A stretch of DNA of 64,000 bases from Actinoallomurus iriomotensis (GCF_030269445.1 NZ_BSTJ01000001.1:645898-709897); one strand, 5' to 3'. Shown: positions 7,681 to 18,510, counted from the stretch's first letter. Translations and numbers: made by a program. Notes: generated from the letters alone by a model not told the origin.

Positions 7681-8718
7681 ATGAGATGCGCGATCGTCCC
7701 ACCACACGTCCTCCGCCACGTCGCGGAGCAGCACAGTGACGAGCAGGTCCGCGAGCTCGTCCAGCGGACCCTCTCACTCGACCACACGCAGCGGGGCACG
7801 CGTGCCGCCGCGCAGCTGATCGCTGAGGCGCCCAAGGCCACCGCGCCGGCCGCGGCCAACCGCACGATCCACGACGCCGGGCACAAGGAGACCCTGCCCG
7901 GCCCGACGGTGCGGTCCGAGGGCGGCGCGGCGACCGGCGATCAGGCGGCCGACCAGATCTACGACTGGCTCGGCGTCACGTACGACTTCTACAACGCCGC
8001 GTACGGCCGCAACTCCATCGACGGCGCCGGCCTGCCGCTGGTCGCCTCGGTGCACTACAGCGTCGACTACGACAACGCCTTCTGGGACGGCTCCCAGATG
8101 GTGTACGGCGACGGCGACCAGCAGATCTTCGCCACCTTCACCGCGCCGCTCGACGTGACCGGGCACGAGTTGACGCACGGCGTCACGCAGTACTCCGGCG
8201 GCCTGGAGTACCAGGGCCAGAGCGGGGCGCTCAACGAGTCGCTGTCCGACGTGTTCGGCTCGCTCGTCAAGCAGTACCACCTCGGGCAGACCGCCGACCA
8301 GGCCGACTGGCTCATCGGGCAGGGCATGTTCGCCACCGGGGTGCACGGCACCGCGCTGCGCTCGATGAAGGCGCCCGGCACGGCGTACGACGACCCGAAC
8401 CTCGGCAAGGACCCGCAGCCCGCCGACATGGCGCACTACGTCGACACCGACAGCGACAACGGCGGGGTGCACATCAACTCCGGCATCCCCAACCGCGCGT
8501 TCTACCTGACCGCGACCGCCATCGGCGGACACGCGTGGGAGAAGGCGGGACGGATCTGGTACGACACCATCACCGGCAAAAAGGTGCCCACGACTGCGGA
8601 CTTCGCGAAGTTCGCCAGCATGACATATGCCACCGCGGGCAAGCTGTTCGGTGTGAAGAGCACCGAGAGCGACGCGGTCCGCGAAGCCTGGTCGACGGTG
8701 GGTGTCAAGGTCGCGTGA
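7681..8718 (+). CDS. M4-family metallopeptidase, protealysin type
   Basis: A zinc metalloprotease of about 345 residues related to thermolysin. It starts MRCAIVPPHVL, the motif typical of the short propeptide of protealysin-like enzymes, and shows no classical signal peptide. The zinc motif HELTH is at residues 162-166, the third ligand lies in ALNESLSDVFG about 20 residues later, and DNGGVHINSGIPNRAF carries the catalytic His. The ATG at 7681 gives the expected propeptide start. Its stop overlaps the start of an emfourin-like inhibitor as GTGA, so protease and inhibitor are translationally coupled. In this family the target may be an extracellular or host protein; none is evident here. Confidence 0.9.
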   Translation: MRCAIVPPHVLRHVAEQHSDEQVRELVQRTLSLDHTQRGTRAAAQLIAEAPKATAPAAANRTIHDAGHKETLPGPTVRSEGGAATGDQAADQIYDWLGVTYDFYNAAYGRNSIDGAGLPLVASVHYSVDYDNAFWDGSQMVYGDGDQQIFATFTAPLDVTGHELTHGVTQYSGGLEYQGQSGALNESLSDVFGSLVKQYHLGQTADQADWLIGQGMFATGVHGTALRSMKAPGTAYDDPNLGKDPQPADMAHYVDTDSDNGGVHINSGIPNRAFYLTATAIGGHAWEKAGRIWYDTITGKKVPTTADFAKFASMTYATAGKLFGVKSTESDAVREAWSTVGVKVA

Positions 8719-8969
8719 GAGTGGCCGTCACCCGCAGTGGTGGGTTCGCCGGACTGGTCCGCCGCGCCGAGGTCGATTCGGCGGACCATCCGGCGGTGGC
8801 CGGACTCATCGACAGCGTCTCCCTGGACGAGGTCCCGCGACACCGCCCCCAGCCCGACCGGTACGTCTATGACATCCAGATAGGCGACCGTTCCGCCCAG
8901 GTCGGCGAGGCCGACCTCCACGGCCCCCTGCGCGAGCTCGTGGACCACGTCATGACCCACGGCAGCTGA
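8715..8969 (+). CDS. Emfourin-type inhibitor of protealysin-like proteases
   Basis: An 84-residue protein starting at GTG 8715, overlapping the M4 protease stop by four bases. It opens VRVAVTRSGGFAGLVRRAEV, the strand-turn pattern of emfourin (the protealysin inhibitor described in Serratia), and continues with a DRYVYDIQIG strand and a helix at the C-terminus. Such proteins bind the active site of their cognate M4 protease and protect the producing cell. Size, start motif and strict linkage all agree. No signal peptide is seen, so it probably acts in the cytoplasm. Confidence 0.8.
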   Translation: MRVAVTRSGGFAGLVRRAEVDSADHPAVAGLIDSVSLDEVPRHRPQPDRYVYDIQIGDRSAQVGEADLHGPLRELVDHVMTHGS

Positions 8970-9150
8970 TCCCCGCCCGCCGCGCCGCCGATCAGGACCA
9001 GGCCGCCGTCGCCGCCGACGCCGTGGCGGGGTCGCCCACGAGAAGGACCAGCGGCCCGCCGACGGTGAACACACCGCCGCCTTCGATGCTGATCCCGCGG
9101 CGCCCTCGCCGCCCGTCGAAATGTCGCCGGTCACGGCGCGCGAAAGAGAA

Positions 9151-9191
9151 CCGCCGTGGTCCGCCTCCCCGATGGAGGCGGACCACGGCGG
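9151..9191 (-). terminator. Rho-independent terminator of leuA
   Basis: A perfect 18-bp stem (9151-9168 with 9174-9191; arms start CCGCCGTGGTCC) encloses a 5-nt loop. It lies 15 bp after the leuA stop and is followed on the minus strand by TTCTCTTTCG. This is the clearest classical terminator in the window. Confidence 0.85.
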
Positions 9192-9206
9192 CTCGGTCGC
9201 TCAGGG

Positions 9207-10982
<1,776 letters not shown>

Positions 10983-11030
10983 TTACAGGCCCCCGTCGCG
11001 GCCGCTAAGGAGGAGCAGCTCACGCAGCAC
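10983..11030 (-). CDS. leuL: leuA leader peptide (attenuation)
   Basis: A 15-codon ORF on the leuA leader strand reads VLRELLLLSGRDGGL: five Leu codons plus a final Leu, four of them consecutive (CTG CTC CTC CTT). It starts at GTG 11030 (in-frame TTG 11039 is possible) and ends at TAA 10985-10983, 75 bp before leuA. Short inverted repeats follow it, including CGGCGT/ACGCCG and a palindrome over the leuA SD. Leucine shortage would stall ribosomes on the Leu run and alter leader folding, as known for actinobacterial leuA. The mechanism (transcriptional or translational) is inferred. Confidence 0.75.
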   Translation of the reverse strand: MLRELLLLSGRDGGL

Positions 11031-11062
11031 GCCGACCAAGCTAACAGACGACTCCCGGGTCA

Positions 11063-12274
11063 TCACAATCCGGTCCCATCAGCTGAGACGGATGTGGCCC
11101 CGATGGTCGGCTGCGCGTCGCGGTGCGCCAGGGCGCGGCGGAAGGGCAGCGCGAGCAGGAGCACGGCCGCGACCAGGCCGCCGCTGATCCAGACCGGCCC
11201 CCGTTCGCCCAGCGAGGTGTTCAGCGTGGCCGCGGCGATCACCGGGCCGACGGTGGCCCCGACGTTGAGCGCGGCGGTGGCGTAGGAGCCCGCCATGGTC
11301 GGTGCTCCCGCCGCCTCGTACAGCACCCGCGCGATCAGCGTGCTGCCGAGCCCGAAGGAGAGCGCGCCCTGGGTGAAGGCCAGGACCAGCACGGCCACCG
11401 GGTGCGACGCGGTGAGCCCGAGGACGACCCAGCCGCCGAGCAGCAGCGGCCCGCCGGCCACGACGACGGCGGCGGGCCGCCGGTCGGAGAACCGTCCGGC
11501 GACCGTGACGCCCGCGAAGGACCCCAGGCCGAACAGCACCAGCACGACGGGGATCCACAGCGGGGCCAGCGCGGCGGCCTCGGTGACGATCGGGGCGAGG
11601 AAGGTGAAGGTGCCGAACGTCGCGGCGTTGAGCAGCGCGCCCAGCAGCAGGGCCAGGGCCAGTCGCGGACGCCGTAGCTCGGCGAGTTCCCGGCGCAGGC
11701 CCGGCCCGTCCGGCTCGTGCGATCGCTCCGGGCCGGCGGGGACGCCGCGCACGATGCCGATCGCCGCGGGCACGCACAGCAGCGTGACCGCCCAGAACGC
11801 GGCGCGCCAGTCGAGCAGCGTCCCCAGCAGGGCGCCGCCGGGGACCCCGGCGACGGTGGCGAGCGTGGTGCCGGCCAGCAGGACGGCCAGGGCCCGGCCC
11901 TTGCGGCCGGGCGGGACCAGTTCGGCGCCCGTGGTGAGCGCCACCGCCAGGAACCCGGCGTTGGCGAGCGCCGCGACGACCCGGGTGGCGAGGAGCACCG
12001 GGAAGCTGCCGGTGAGGGCGCCGAGGACGTGCGCGGCCAGGAAGAGGCCGAGCAGGCCCAGCAGGCCGGACCGTCGCGGCCACCGGCGCGCGAGTGCGGC
12101 CATGAGCGGGGCGCCGACGACCATCCCGATCGCGAACGCCGAGGTGAGCAGGCCGGCCGTGGCGACCGGGACGCCGAGGTCGGCGGCGATGTCCGGCAGC
12201 AGGCCGGCGAGCATGAATTCCGACGTGCCCATGGCGAAGACCGCCACGGCCAGCAGATACAGAGCCAGAGGCAT
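11063..12274 (-). CDS. MFS transporter, DHA1 (Cmx-like) drug exporter
   Basis: A 403-residue, 12-helix permease of the chloramphenicol-exporter-like branch. Helix 1 reads LLAVAVFAMGTSEFMLAGLL, followed by LPDIAADLGVPVATAG and the loop 2-3 signature ARRWPRRS. ATG 12274 follows GGAG. It is alone on its transcript, between ddaH upstream and the leuA leader downstream, with no adjacent regulator. It shares the same N-terminal pattern as the exporter at 1092-2321. The substrate is unknown; drug specificity cannot be assigned from sequence. Confidence 0.88.
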   Translation of the reverse strand: MPLALYLLAVAVFAMGTSEFMLAGLLPDIAADLGVPVATAGLLTSAFAIGMVVGAPLMAALARRWPRRSGLLGLLGLFLAAHVLGALTGSFPVLLATRVVAALANAGFLAVALTTGAELVPPGRKGRALAVLLAGTTLATVAGVPGGALLGTLLDWRAAFWAVTLLCVPAAIGIVRGVPAGPERSHEPDGPGLRRELAELRRPRLALALLLGALLNAATFGTFTFLAPIVTEAAALAPLWIPVVLVLFGLGSFAGVTVAGRFSDRRPAAVVVAGGPLLLGGWVVLGLTASHPVAVLVLAFTQGALSFGLGSTLIARVLYEAAGAPTMAGSYATAALNVGATVGPVIAAATLNTSLGERGPVWISGGLVAAVLLLALPFRRALAHRDAQPTIGATSVSADGTGL

Positions 12275-12496
12275 GAGGGGACTCCGGGGTGAGGAGAGAT
12301 CGGGGAAGACGTCTCGTCACCGCGGTCAGCGCCCCGGCCGTACCCGTCCGCCGCCGGCGTGCGGCGGGGCGGGACCGGTCAAGGGGGTTCAGGGGTCAGG
12401 GGGCTGACGGGTGACCGAAAGCCCCCACCTTGTCCGCCTCTGGGCTCGACATGGCAGGCACGATACTCAGCCCGGCCACTCGACGCACCGCGTTTT

Positions 12497-13255
12497 CTAG
12501 GGGACCAGGACGCTCAGGCAGGTCACGCAGCCCTCGAGCTTCTCGAACTCGCCGATGTCGACCACCGTCACGTCGTAGCCCTCGGCGGTGAGCTGGTCGG
12601 CCGTACGCGGCGCGGAGGCGCCCACCAGCACCTGCTTCTCCCCCAGCACCACGACGTGTGCGCCGGCCGGCTCCTGGGCCACACGGAGGTACGGCAGGGC
12701 CGAGGTGTCGACCAGCTCCGGGACGCCGATGAGCGATCCGTCCGGCAGCGCCGTCATCGCGGTCTTCAGGTGCAGGCAGTCGTTCAGCGCCACCGGCACC
12801 AGGCGGCGCCCGCGGGTGGCCACCTGCCGGGTCAGCTGGCAGATGGCGTCCTCGTTCGTCCGGGCCGAACGCCCGGCGTACACGGTGTTGCCGACCTGCA
12901 GCACATCACCGCCGTCGAGGAAGCCCTCGTCGATCCGGGTGATCTCCAGGCCCAGCTCGGCGACCGTGCCCTCCATCGAGGGGATCTCCTCCACGCGTTC
13001 GGGCACCCGGGGCCGGCCGAGCACGGCCAGGTCGTCACAGACGACCACCGTGTCCTCGACGAACACCCCGTCGGGCAGGTCGTCGGCCGGCGGCAGCCAG
13101 CGCACCCGCCAGCCCGCGGACTCCAGCGCCGCGACGTACGTCTCGTGCTGGCGCGCGGCGAGCGCCGCGTCGACCGGCCTGCGCTCGATGTGCGTCACGA
13201 TGCCGTCTCCGAGGCGCGGGCTCGGACGGCGTACCAGCGCGGTCCGCTCACCCAT
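12497..13255 (-). CDS. ddaH: N(G),N(G)-dimethylarginine dimethylaminohydrolase
   Basis: A 252-residue amidinotransferase-fold enzyme that hydrolyses methylated arginines to citrulline and methylamines. Visible features are the substrate-loop region FVEDTVVV near residue 65, EGFLDGGDVLQVG, the catalytic-His segment LNDCLHLKTAMTALPDG, and the catalytic Cys near the C-terminus in LEGCVTCLSV. Length matches bacterial DDAH rather than the 400-residue arginine deiminase. ATG 13255 starts MGERTALVRRPSPRL. It lies 39 bp downstream of the zinc-ribbon/TerB-like gene on the same strand. Confidence 0.88.
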   Translation of the reverse strand: MGERTALVRRPSPRLGDGIVTHIERRPVDAALAARQHETYVAALESAGWRVRWLPPADDLPDGVFVEDTVVVCDDLAVLGRPRVPERVEEIPSMEGTVAELGLEITRIDEGFLDGGDVLQVGNTVYAGRSARTNEDAICQLTRQVATRGRRLVPVALNDCLHLKTAMTALPDGSLIGVPELVDTSALPYLRVAQEPAGAHVVVLGEKQVLVGASAPRTADQLTAEGYDVTVVDIGEFEKLEGCVTCLSVLVP

Positions 13256-13294
13256 GGCCGCCTCCGCGTACGGCCGGCCACGACGTCGTGGCGC

Positions 13295-13909
13295 TCACTC
13301 GCGCGCCGCCCCCTCGGTCGTGGTGATCACGCCGACGGCGTGCGCGGGCGTCATGCCGAGCCGGCCCGCGACCGTGTGCAGCGCCTGGCGCTCACCCGCG
13401 CCGATCGCGCCGTCGGCGAGGGCGATGCGGACGACCTGGGCGAGGAACCATTCGCGCGCCTCGGTGGTGAGCTGGGCGCCCGCCTGGACGATCACCTCGT
13501 CGGTGCCGTCCGGCCCCTCCTCCAGGGCGGCGGTCAGCGCCTCGTCGTCGAAGTCGGCCATGCCGTACCCGCGGACCGCCTCGACGGCACGGACCCGCGC
13601 GGCCGGGTCGGCCGGGTCCCCCGCCACCAGCACCGCGCCCGCCGCGGCACGCATCGCCATCGGCAGGGCCGCCGCCATCTGCTGCGCGGTGGGCAGCCGC
13701 AGCACGTCGAGGTTGAAACGGCTGCGGCAGGTGCCGCACTCGACGACCTCCCCGACGTGGTTCAGCGGGATGACCGGGAGGAAGAAGAGCGTGAACCAGC
13801 GGCGGGCGACCCGCTGCCGGTAGTGCCGGTCGCCTCCGCAGTTGGGGCAGTGAAAGTCACCCTGGCCGACGGTCCGGAAGAACACCGAGAGGCCGAAGAT
13901 CAGCAACAC
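13295..13909 (-). CDS. Zinc-ribbon membrane-associated protein with TerB-like C-terminus
   Basis: A 204-residue protein. Residues about 20-65 form a zinc ribbon with two CxxC pairs (HCPNCGGDRHYRQ and VECGTCRSRFN) around a hydrophobic segment (RRWFTLFFLPVIPLNHVGEV), as in DUF-type zinc-ribbon proteins of actinobacteria. The C-terminal half is helical with acidic patterns typical of TerB-like domains (ADGAIGAGERQALHTVAGRL). GTG 13909 follows AAGGAGA. The role is unknown; TerB-like domains are often linked to stress responses. It precedes ddaH by 39 bp and is probably co-transcribed with it. Confidence 0.7.
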   Translation of the reverse strand: MLLIFGLSVFFRTVGQGDFHCPNCGGDRHYRQRVARRWFTLFFLPVIPLNHVGEVVECGTCRSRFNLDVLRLPTAQQMAAALPMAMRAAAGAVLVAGDPADPAARVRAVEAVRGYGMADFDDEALTAALEEGPDGTDEVIVQAGAQLTTEAREWFLAQVVRIALADGAIGAGERQALHTVAGRLGMTPAHAVGVITTTEGAARE

Positions 13910-14104
13910 GGAGGGTCTCCTTCTCTTTCCGGTCTGCTTTCCGGCAAGGCGCCCACTGGCATCGATCCTGCCGTATCCGTCCGCCGGGCCGGAACCGTTC
14001 GCCGATTCCGCCCTCCCGAAGGATAGGTGGCCGGAACAGGTCCCCGGCCCGCCATGATCCCGAACGGCTGTCCAGGCCCAGGCCGAACTCCTACGCTGCG
14101 TCTC

Positions 14105-14713
14105 ATGAACCAGCCGTACGAACCCCCCGGCGGCAGTGATCAGCCGCAGTGGGGAGCCCCGCAGCAAGGCTATCCCCCACCATACGGACCGCCGCCGGGC
14201 CCTCCGCAACCGGGCTTCGGGCCGCCTCCCTGGCAGCCCACCACGCCCCGCCGCACGGGCTCGCCGCTCGGCATCGGCATCGCCATCGCGGGCGCGCTCA
14301 TGGCCATCGGCACGCTGCTGCCGTGGATCTCGGTGAAACTCCAGCTCGGATCGCCGGACGATACTCCACTGAGCCACGCCTTCAGCCGCAGCCTGAACGG
14401 CATCAGCTCCACCGAGGGCAAGATCGTCATGCTCTGCGCGCTGGTCGTGATCGTCTTCGGCATCGTGGCGATGGCGAACAACGGCAGGCTCGGGCTGCTC
14501 GCCGACGTGCCCGCGGTGATCGCCATCGTGGTGATCCTCAAGGTCTTCGGCGACAAGGCCAACTACGACTCGGAGGCCGGAAAGGGCCTGCCGGCCGTTC
14601 TCCGGGCCAACATGGACGTCTCCCTGCTGGCCGGCATCTACATCTCACTGATCATGGCCGTCGCGGTGCTCTGCCTGAGCGGCGTCGCCTTCGCGACGTC
14701 CAAGGCGAGATAG
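14105..14713 (+). CDS. Membrane protein with Pro/Tyr-rich N-terminus
   Basis: A 202-residue protein. Residues 1-52 are disordered and rich in Pro, Tyr, Gly and Gln (PQQGYPPPYGPPPG). Four hydrophobic helices follow, the first at about 55-75 (LGIGIAIAGALMAIGTLLPW) with an extracytoplasmic loop, then a pair around 105-145 and a last one near 175-198. ATG 14105 is the first in-frame Met after an untranslated stretch. It is on the plus strand, between the divergent zinc-ribbon gene and the end of era. No enzymatic motif is visible. Confidence 0.7.
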   Translation: MNQPYEPPGGSDQPQWGAPQQGYPPPYGPPPGPPQPGFGPPPWQPTTPRRTGSPLGIGIAIAGALMAIGTLLPWISVKLQLGSPDDTPLSHAFSRSLNGISSTEGKIVMLCALVVIVFGIVAMANNGRLGLLADVPAVIAIVVILKVFGDKANYDSEAGKGLPAVLRANMDVSLLAGIYISLIMAVAVLCLSGVAFATSKAR

Positions 14714-14725
14714 CGCCCAGACAGG

Positions 14726-15682
14726 TCAGTCGAACCCGAGACGGCGCAGCTGCTTGGGATCGCGCTGCCAGTCCTTGGCGACCTTGATCCGCAGGTCGAG
14801 GTAGACCTTGGAGCCGAGCAGCGCCTCGATCTGCCGCCGGGCGCGCGTGCCGACGTCCTTCAGCCGCGCGCCCTTCGGGCCGATGACGATCCCCTTCTGG
14901 CTGGGCCGCTCGACGTACAGCCAGGCGTGCACGTCGACCAGGTCGTCGCGGCCCTCGCGCGGCGCCATCTCCTCCACGACCACCGCGATCGAGTGCGGCA
15001 GCTCGTCGCGTACGCCCTCCAGGGCGGCCTCGCGGATCAGCTCGGCCACCAGCACCTGCTCGGGCTCGTCGGTCAGCTCGCCCTCGGGGTAGAGCGGCAT
15101 GCCCTCCGGCAGCCGGCTGACCAGCACGTCACCGACGACGTCGAGCTGGAAGCCCGACTCGGCCGAGCACGGCACGACGTCGGCCCACTCCCCCAACCGC
15201 GACACCTTGAGCAGCTGCTCGGCGACCTGCTGGCGGCTCGCCAGATCGGTCTTGGTCACCATCGCCACGACCGGCGTGCGCTTCACCTGGGCCAGCTCGG
15301 CGGCGATGAACCGGTCGCCCGGACCGACCTGCTCGTTCGCCGGCACGCAGAAGCCGATCACGTCGACCTCGCTCAACGTGGAGCGCACCAGGCTGTCGAG
15401 CCGCTCGCCCAGCAGTGTTCGCGGCTTGTGCAGGCCGGGCGTGTCGACGATGACGAGCTGCGCGTCCGGCCGGTGCACGATGCCCCGGATCGTCCGCCGC
15501 GTCGTCTGCGGCTTGCTGCTGGTGATCGCCACCTTGCTGCCGACGAGAGCGTTCATGAGCGTGGACTTGCCCACGTTGGGGCGACCGATGAAGCAGGCGA
15601 ACCCCGACTTGAATCGGGTGCCGGTCTGGGGCGAGGTCACACTGTCGATTGTGGCGTACTCGCGGTCGCCGCCGGACCGCAT
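14726..15682 (-). CDS. era: GTPase Era
   Basis: Ribosome-associated GTPase needed for 30S maturation. G-domain motifs are GRPNVGKSTLMNALVG (P-loop), the switch region TRRTIRGI, DTPGLHKPR and MVTKTD. The C-terminal KH domain, which binds 16S rRNA, contains GIVIGPKGARLKDVGTRARR. The ATG at 15682 lies 8 bp after the deaminase stop and would give 318 residues. GTG 15640, giving 304 residues, matches the usual Era length better; I keep the longer form because GTG has no clear SD. It is the last gene of the phoH-ybeY-CNNM-deaminase-era run. Confidence 0.95.
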   Translation of the reverse strand: MRSGGDREYATIDSVTSPQTGTRFKSGFACFIGRPNVGKSTLMNALVGSKVAITSSKPQTTRRTIRGIVHRPDAQLVIVDTPGLHKPRTLLGERLDSLVRSTLSEVDVIGFCVPANEQVGPGDRFIAAELAQVKRTPVVAMVTKTDLASRQQVAEQLLKVSRLGEWADVVPCSAESGFQLDVVGDVLVSRLPEGMPLYPEGELTDEPEQVLVAELIREAALEGVRDELPHSIAVVVEEMAPREGRDDLVDVHAWLYVERPSQKGIVIGPKGARLKDVGTRARRQIEALLGSKVYLDLRIKVAKDWQRDPKQLRRLGFD

Positions 15683-15690
15683 GGCGCCGG

Positions 15691-16020
15691 TCAGCCCCTC
15701 AGCACGGTGCGTACGGAGCCGTCCGGCGCGGCCACCAGCACCGGCGCCTTGGGCCCGAGGTCACGAACGGCCGCGATGTCGGGCGCCTCGTCCTCGGTGA
15801 CGACGGCCGCGGCCTCCAGGTCCTCCGCACCGCTGGAGACCGCCATGGCCACGGCGACCTGCAACGCGGTCAGCTTGAGGGACGGCAGGTCGACCGGCCC
15901 GGCCGCGTACGTCCGCCCGGTCTCGTCCCGTACGGCGGCGCCCTCGGCCGCACCGGCACGGGCACGCGTCGAACGTGCGAGGGTAATGATCTTCAGGTCT
16001 TCGGCATCGAGCTCGCTCAC
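15691..16020 (-). CDS. Cytidine deaminase-like protein lacking zinc-binding motifs
   Basis: A 109-residue protein that matches the small cytidine-deaminase-like protein found next to era in actinobacteria: DLKIITLARSTRARAGAAEG, then GAAVRDETGRTYAAG and LTALQVAVAMAVSSGAEDLE. True cytidine deaminases carry a C/H-A-E motif and PCxxC; neither is present (the first region reads PSLKLTALQ). It may therefore be inactive as a deaminase. GTG 16020 follows TACGCT by a few bases with no SD, so leaderless translation is likely. Its stop lies 8 bp before the era ATG. Confidence 0.75.
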   Translation of the reverse strand: MSELDAEDLKIITLARSTRARAGAAEGAAVRDETGRTYAAGPVDLPSLKLTALQVAVAMAVSSGAEDLEAAAVVTEDEAPDIAAVRDLGPKAPVLVAAPDGSVRTVLRG

Positions 16021-16108
16021 GCCCGCCAGCGTACGTGCCCGCGGACGCGGCGGGATCCGCCGAGGGCGACCGCGAGAATGTTCGTACGGCCACCAGGGAG
16101 TAGATCGA

Positions 16109-16699
16109 ATGACGTTCCGGCAGCACATGGAGGACGCCGTCGCGCGCGCCCTCGAGAAGTTCCCGGTGGAGTCGGCGCCGGACATCTACACCGTCACGTT
16201 CCGGATCGACAGCGTCGACCAGGACCCCCGGTTCCCGTACGTGGCCATCGGCTACAACACCGAGACCGAGGTCGCCCGGCTGCTGGTGCCGCCGAACCCG
16301 CCGGACCCGTGGGAGATCCGCTGGAGCTACGCCTACTTCCCGCCGACCGGGCTGGAGGGCGTCCACATCGCGGGCCACGACCCCGACCGCGACGCTCGCG
16401 GCTCCGCGCTCCACCGGGCGGAGGCCGCCGAGCAGGGCCTGTGGTACGAGGAGACCGACGAGCTGTCCGAACAGGAGCGGTCCGAACGCGGCGAACGGCT
16501 CGACGCGCTGTTCCACGAGTTGTGCGTCGACCTGGCCCGGCGGCTCCACGCCGAGGGCCTGATCGTCCGGACCCTGGGACGACCGCTGCCGGTGATCCTC
16601 TACGACATGTTCGAACCCGACGAGATGTTCGCCCTCACCGAGGCCGCCAACCCGGCCGAACTCATCGCGGACTTCATGACGGGGGCCGTGGACGCCTAG
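16109..16699 (+). CDS. Hypothetical protein inserted in the era region
   Basis: A 196-residue acidic soluble protein starting at ATG 16109 behind AGGGAG. It has alternating strands in the first half (PDIYTVTFRIDSVDQDPRF, VAIGYNTETEVARLL, WEIRWSYAYFPPTGLEGV) and helices in the second, including an LFHELCVDLARRLHAEG helix and a short VILYDMFEPDE stretch. No motif is recognised; the layout recalls bacterial DUF4303-like proteins, but I would not assign it. It is plus-strand between two minus-strand core genes. Confidence 0.6.
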   Translation: MTFRQHMEDAVARALEKFPVESAPDIYTVTFRIDSVDQDPRFPYVAIGYNTETEVARLLVPPNPPDPWEIRWSYAYFPPTGLEGVHIAGHDPDRDARGSALHRAEAAEQGLWYEETDELSEQERSERGERLDALFHELCVDLARRLHAEGLIVRTLGRPLPVILYDMFEPDEMFALTEAANPAELIADFMTGAVDA

Positions 16700-16714
16700 T
16701 AGGGCCGCGGGAGG

Positions 16715-18031
16715 TCAGGCCTCGGCGTTCTCGCGGTCCTCGGCCGGCCGCTCCTCCTCGTCTTCGGGCGGTACGCGCTCGACCAGGATGGTGCCGATCT
16801 TGTTGCGGCGGCCGGCGAGGTTCTCCACGGTCAGCCGCAGGCCGGCGACCGTCGCCTGGGAGCCGGCGATCGGGACGCGGCCGAGGGCGTGGGCCAGCAG
16901 CCCGCCGACGGTCTCGACCTCGTCCACGTCGATCTCCACGTGGTACAGGTCGGCCAGGTCCTCGACCGGCAGCCGGGAGGTGATCCGCGCCCGCCCGTCG
17001 GCCAGCTGCTCGACGGGCGCGCTCTCCTGGTCGTACTCGTCGGTGATCTCGCCGACGATCTCCTCGAGGATGTCCTCGATGGTGACCAGCCCCGCCGTTC
17101 CGCCGTACTCGTCGATCACCACGGCGCAGTGCGTCTGCCGGGCCTGCATCTCCCGCAGCAGCTCGTCGATCGGCTTGCTGTCCGGCACGTACGTCGCCGG
17201 ACGCATGATCGACTCGACCCGCTCCACCGACTCGCCGTCGTGGTATTCGTGGCTGCGGCGCACGATGTCCTTCAGGTACGCGATGCCGACCACGTCGTCC
17301 TCGTTCTCCCCCACCACCGGGATGCGGGAGAAACCGCTGCGCAGCGCGAGCGACAGCGCCTGCCGCAGCGTCTTGTCACGCTCGATGAAGACCATGTCGG
17401 TGCGCGGCACCATCACCTCGCGGACGAGCGTGTCACCCAGCTCGAACACCGAGTGGATCATCTCTCGCTCGTCCGGCTGGATGAGGCGCCGCTGCTCGGC
17501 CAGGTCGACCAGGTCCCGCAGCTCCGCCTCGGAGGTGAACGGGCCCTCGCGGAAGCCCTTGCCGGGCGTCAGGGCGTTGCCGAGCAGGATGAGCAGCTTC
17601 GGCAGCGGCCCCAGCACCCGCGCCAGCGGATGGATCACCGCGGCGCCCAGGAGCGCCACCCGGTCGACGTGCTGACGGCCGAGCGTGCGCGGGCTGACCC
17701 CGACGGCGATGTAGCTGACCACGATCATCACCGCGGCGGCCGTGGCGTACGCCCGCCAGTTGTGGCCGAGCCAGTGCGTGCACACGACGGTGACGATCAC
17801 GGTCGCGGCCAGCTCGCAGCTGACGCGCAACAGCAGGATGAGGTTCAGGTAACGCGGGGAGTCCGCGACGACCTGCGCCAGCATGCGGGCGTTGTGGCCG
17901 TCTTCGCGAACCAGCTCCTCGACCCGGACCCGCGAGATCCGGGCCAGGGCCGTCTCAGCGCTGGCGAACAGGCCCGCCACCGTCACCAGGGCGGCGGCGA
18001 GGATCACCAGCCAGATCATCGGCGTCGTCAT
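16715..18031 (-). CDS. CNNM/CorC-family membrane protein (hemolysin-like)
   Basis: A 438-residue protein. The N-terminal DUF21 membrane domain has about four helices ([20 protein letters not shown]). A CBS pair follows ([40 protein letters not shown]), then a C-terminal CorC_HlyC transporter-associated domain. Family members are linked to magnesium or cobalt homeostasis; the hemolysin name is historical. ATG 18031 overlaps the ybeY stop (ATGA), so translation is coupled. It belongs to the phoH-ybeY-CNNM-deaminase-era group. Confidence 0.93.
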   Translation of the reverse strand: MTTPMIWLVILAAALVTVAGLFASAETALARISRVRVEELVREDGHNARMLAQVVADSPRYLNLILLLRVSCELAATVIVTVVCTHWLGHNWRAYATAAAVMIVVSYIAVGVSPRTLGRQHVDRVALLGAAVIHPLARVLGPLPKLLILLGNALTPGKGFREGPFTSEAELRDLVDLAEQRRLIQPDEREMIHSVFELGDTLVREVMVPRTDMVFIERDKTLRQALSLALRSGFSRIPVVGENEDDVVGIAYLKDIVRRSHEYHDGESVERVESIMRPATYVPDSKPIDELLREMQARQTHCAVVIDEYGGTAGLVTIEDILEEIVGEITDEYDQESAPVEQLADGRARITSRLPVEDLADLYHVEIDVDEVETVGGLLAHALGRVPIAGSQATVAGLRLTVENLAGRRNKIGTILVERVPPEDEEERPAEDRENAEA

Positions 18032-18510
18032 GAGGGGGCCTGCGCGCGAGCTTCACGCCAGGAGGCGAGAAGCTCCGCTTGCAGGCCGAACATCTCCTTG
18101 TGTTCCTCGGGCTCGGCATGGTCGTAGCCGAGCAGGTGGAGGATGCCGTGCGTGCACAGCAGGTGCAGCTCCGCCTCCGTGCCGTGGCCCGCCTTGCGAC
18201 CCTGCTGAGCCGCGATCACCGGGCAGAGCACGACGTCACCGAGCAGCGCCGGATCGGCCGGCGCGTCCTCGGTGCCGCCGGACACGTGACCCGGGCGCAG
18301 CTCGTCCATCGGAAAGGCCAGCACGTCGGTCGGACCGGGCTCGCCCATCCACTTCTCGTGCAGCTCGGTCATCGCCGCCTCGTCCACGAGGACGATGGAC
18401 AACTCGGCGAGCGGGTGGACGTCCATACGGTCGAGCACATGCGTCGCCAGCGCCGACAACGTCGTCTCGTCGACGCCCTCACCAGACTCGTTGAGTACTT
18501 CGATGCTCAC
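18028..18510 (-). CDS. ybeY: Endoribonuclease YbeY
   Basis: A 160-residue single-strand endoribonuclease involved in 16S rRNA 3' maturation and ribosome quality control. The zinc motif [16 protein letters not shown] supplies the three His ligands, and [12 protein letters not shown] matches the conserved substrate-side motif. The start is GTG 18510. It lies 91 bp downstream of phoH and shares a 4-bp overlap with the CNNM gene. The gap to phoH holds short CTCACTCG-like direct repeats. Confidence 0.95.
   Translation of the reverse strand: MSIEVLNESGEGVDETTLSALATHVLDRMDVHPLAELSIVLVDEAAMTELHEKWMGEPGPTDVLAFPMDELRPGHVSGGTEDAPADPALLGDVVLCPVIAAQQGRKAGHGTEAELHLLCTHGILHLLGYDHAEPEEHKEMFGLQAELLASWREARAQAPS

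Noticed and set aside
8992-9206. Minus-strand frame ending in a Gly/Val-rich segment (VFTVGGPLVLLVGD)
   Set aside because: The composition looks protein-like, but there is no start with SD, and the frame runs through the leuA terminator and into leuA itself.
11063-12274. Assigning chloramphenicol resistance to the exporter
   Set aside because: Only the transporter branch can be seen; substrate specificity is not readable from sequence.
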